Source of the DNA: Sediminibacterium sp. KACHI17
GTDB taxonomy: Bacteria; Bacteroidota; Bacteroidia; Chitinophagales; Chitinophagaceae
NCBI RefSeq assembly: GCF_040362915.1
Contig: NZ_AP029612.1
Location: 1,364,001-1,428,000, forward strand
Reading direction: 5' to 3'
DNA: 64,000 nucleotides
The translations under genes and the position numbers were made by a program. The notes beneath the pieces are model-generated. The model had not been told where the DNA came from and made no database searches. It was given only the letters and a program-made list of their open reading frames with translations. This document shows positions 62,076 to 64,000 of the stretch, one piece after another (within the stretch, counting starts at the first letter, position 1; every line of letters starts with the position of its first letter).

Positions 62076-63251
62076 ATGTCACATCCTCCTGTCATACTCT
62101 TCATACACAATACCTACCTACAGAAAGGTGGAGAAGATACAGTTGTACAACAGGAAATTGATTTTCTGCAAGCAAAAGGATGGAAGGTGCATACCCTTTT
62201 CTTTTCCAATGAAGCCATTAGCAACCCATTGTTACGATGGTTGAATGCATTCACCGTATTTTTCAACATCACCGCAGCGATCAAAGTATTCTTACTGGTA
62301 AAGAAACACCGTATCGATATTGTTCACGTACATAATTTTTACTACCGCGCCTCTCCATCTGTTTTCTGGGGAGCAAAAGCTGCCGGTGCCAGAACCGTTT
62401 TTACACTGCACAACTATCGGCTGTTTTGTCTGAACGGTTTTTTATTTTACAACCAGACAACCTGCATGGATTGTCATCAGCAAAAAAGCTTTCAGCCGGG
62501 TATCACACGCAAATGTTTCAAAGACTCAGGCTTTTTTTCACGCATACTTGCTGCATCCACCATCTTACACAGAAGAATCGGTACTTGGCATCATAAAATC
62601 GATCAACTGCTGGTGTTGAATCCTTTGCAGAAAAAATTATTGACTGATATTGGCATCCCGGCAGAAAAAATAATACTGAAACCTAATTTTTTATTAGAAA
62701 GCGCAGCTCCCGCATGGTATGATCAGCGCGATGATTTTTTTCTTTTTGCAGGCCGCATGTCGCCTGAGAAAGGCATTGTAGCTTTGATCAATGCCGTAAA
62801 AGGAAAAAAGATCACTTTACTATTGGTAGGTGATGGTCCGCTTGCCCCTTGGGTCATGACGCAAACCGATGAATGGATACAGTACCGACCCAAAGTAGAT
62901 AAATCAGTTTTACAAGTGTTATATAGAAAATGTACGGCACTGATTTTCCCCTCCATCTGGCCGGAAGGTTTACCACTGACAGTGATTGAAGCACAACAAG
63001 CAGGTACTATTGTCATTGCCGCTCATTCAGAAAATCTGAAAGAGATGATCCGTCATCAAGAAACCGGATTTTTGTATGATCCTTTGAATAATCAGGAACT
63101 ATTGAATGTCATTGCTAAGTTTCAAGCGAGTGACTTACAAGAAAAAAACAGACTATCCACCAATGCCTATCAATTTTTCAAAGACCATTATACGATCCAA
63201 CAACATGATCAATGGTTAATGAAAGCCTATCAGGTTTCCGTGAAAGAATAA
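62076..63251 (+). CDS. Family 4 glycosyltransferase
   Basis: A 391-residue GT-B transferase, distinct from the one at 59795. LFIHNTYLQKGGEDTVVQQEIDFLQAKGWKVHTLFF (acceptor domain), VHVHNFYYRASPSVFWGAKAAGARTVFTLHNYRLFC, a Cys-rich stretch (CMDCHQQKSFQPGITRKCF, possibly metal-binding), FAGRMSPEKGIVALINAV and WPEGLPLTVIEAQQAGT (donor E-x7-E). Likely adds a sugar to the repeating unit. The WecG-type gene follows 10 bases later. Confidence 0.93.
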   Translation: MSHPPVILFIHNTYLQKGGEDTVVQQEIDFLQAKGWKVHTLFFSNEAISNPLLRWLNAFTVFFNITAAIKVFLLVKKHRIDIVHVHNFYYRASPSVFWGAKAAGARTVFTLHNYRLFCLNGFLFYNQTTCMDCHQQKSFQPGITRKCFKDSGFFSRILAASTILHRRIGTWHHKIDQLLVLNPLQKKLLTDIGIPAEKIILKPNFLLESAAPAWYDQRDDFFLFAGRMSPEKGIVALINAVKGKKITLLLVGDGPLAPWVMTQTDEWIQYRPKVDKSVLQVLYRKCTALIFPSIWPEGLPLTVIEAQQAGTIVIAAHSENLKEMIRHQETGFLYDPLNNQELLNVIAKFQASDLQEKNRLSTNAYQFFKDHYTIQQHDQWLMKAYQVSVKE

Positions 63252-63261
63252 TTCAAGTTGT

Positions 63262-64000
63262 ATGAATGAGACGTCATCCCAAAAAATAAATATAGCAGGA
63301 ACCGGTATCAGCAATGTAACACTGGAAGAAACCATCGAAATTTTTGACCGATGGATCGAAACCGGTGATCAGAAAAGAGTATGTGTTACACCGGTGAACT
63401 GTGTCGTATGGGCTGCAAAGAACAAGGCGTTACAAGCGTTGTACAACAGTGCAGACCTCACACTCTGTGATGGAGTGCCATTAATATGGGCATCTGCTTT
63501 TTTAGGAAAAGGGAAATTAAAAGGAAGGGTAACCGGATTGGATCTTTTACCACAGTACATGAAACATGCTGCACAAAAGGGATACAGTCAGTTCTTACTG
63601 GGAGCAAAAGAAGGAGTAGGCACAACGCTAAAACAAACAGCAGAAAAAAATTATCCGGGAATACAGATCAGTGGAGTGTATAGTCCACCTTTTGCGGAGC
63701 AATTCAGTGAAGAAGAAAATGAAAAGATGATCCGGATGATCAATGAAGTGAAGCCTGATATTTTATGGGTGAGTCTCACAGCACCCAAACAAGACTACTG
63801 GATCGCACAACACCTGAACAGATTACAAGTGAAGATCGCTATTGGTGTAGGAGGTGCATTTGAAGTGGCTGCCGGACTCATCCCCCGCGCACCCATCTGG
63901 ATGCAAAAAGCAGGGTTGGAATGGCTCTATCGTCTCTATCGCGAACCCCGCCGTCTCTACCACCGCTATATCATCGAAGCCCCCGCCTTTTTCCCTTTGA
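63262..64000 (+). CDS. WecG/TagA/CpsF-family glycosyltransferase, cut by window end
   Basis: ATG at 63262 opens a frame that stays open to the last base (246 codons seen). It encodes a GT26 enzyme: NIAGTGISNVTLEETIEIFDRWIE, VCVTPVNCVVWAAKNKALQALYNSADLTLCDGVPLIWAS, the K/RVTGLDLLPQYM segment, FLLGAKEGVGTTLKQTAEKNYPGI, and near the end IGVGGAFEVAAGLIPRAPIWMQKAGLEWLYRLYREPRRLYHRY. Such enzymes add ManNAcA or glucosyl residues to the lipid carrier-linked sugar. With family size 240-260, only a few residues are probably missing. No stop codon in the window. Confidence 0.9.
   Translation, partial: MNETSSQKINIAGTGISNVTLEETIEIFDRWIETGDQKRVCVTPVNCVVWAAKNKALQALYNSADLTLCDGVPLIWASAFLGKGKLKGRVTGLDLLPQYMKHAAQKGYSQFLLGAKEGVGTTLKQTAEKNYPGIQISGVYSPPFAEQFSEEENEKMIRMINEVKPDILWVSLTAPKQDYWIAQHLNRLQVKIAIGVGGAFEVAAGLIPRAPIWMQKAGLEWLYRLYREPRRLYHRYIIEAPAFFPL

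Overview
The window reads as chromosomal DNA of a Bacteroidota bacterium, most likely family Chitinophagaceae. Reasons: an MraZ-to-FtsZ division and cell-wall cluster without murF, ddl or murB; an FtsZ of about 615 residues; atpD-atpC detached from the other ATP synthase genes; DUF2795, DUF4292 and DUF3052 proteins typical of the phylum; and promoters of the Bacteroidota type (TTG, 19 bases, TAnnTTTG). Placement to family is inference from protein resemblance, not a search.

Layout. 1-21.2 kb: housekeeping genes in short units (FKBP isomerase, photolyase, class IV aminotransferase, Nif3-like protein, zinc-ribbon protein, TPR protein, recN, fabI, SemiSWEET, two LolD-type ATPases, cobalamin adenosyltransferase, gatC, a fused beta-oxidation enzyme, an ABC-2 exporter, an epimerase). 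An AT-rich YbjQ/zinc-finger gene at 1.3-2.4 kb lies between two related direct repeats. 21.4-37.9 kb: the complete minus-strand dcw cluster, mraZ-rsmH-ftsL-ftsI-murE-mraY-murD-ftsW-murG-murC-ftsQ-ftsA-ftsZ, with four MraZ boxes at its head and an intrinsic terminator at its tail. 38-42.5 kb: DUF3052 protein, queA, an orphan sensor kinase, a YqgE protein and a PAS protein with a phospho-acceptor helix but no kinase domain. 42.5-50 kb: atpDC, an AI-2E-type transporter and the glycerol genes glpK-glpD-glpF. 50-53 kb: an EnvC-like amidase activator, a DUF4292 lipoprotein and dUTPase. 53.2-64 kb: an exopolysaccharide or O-antigen locus (methyltransferases, flippase, polymerase/ligase, three glycosyltransferases, acyltransferase, WecG-type transferase cut by the window end).

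The most striking unexplained structure is a set of about 19 intergenic arrays built on a 7-base period. The heptamer differs from place to place (ACCCAGT, AAGCTGC, GATGTCA, ATAAGCT, TCACTAT, GGTCTAT, GAAATAG), but most arrays also fold into long imperfect hairpins, several include a stop codon, some sit inside the dcw operon, and one has been translated as the signal peptide of a lipoprotein. None was found inside the polysaccharide operon. Other items to check are a nested-hairpin element at 4.25-4.36 kb, a 26-codon ORF with its own terminator at 15.0 kb, an FtsZ T7-loop substitution, and separate halves of sensor kinases.
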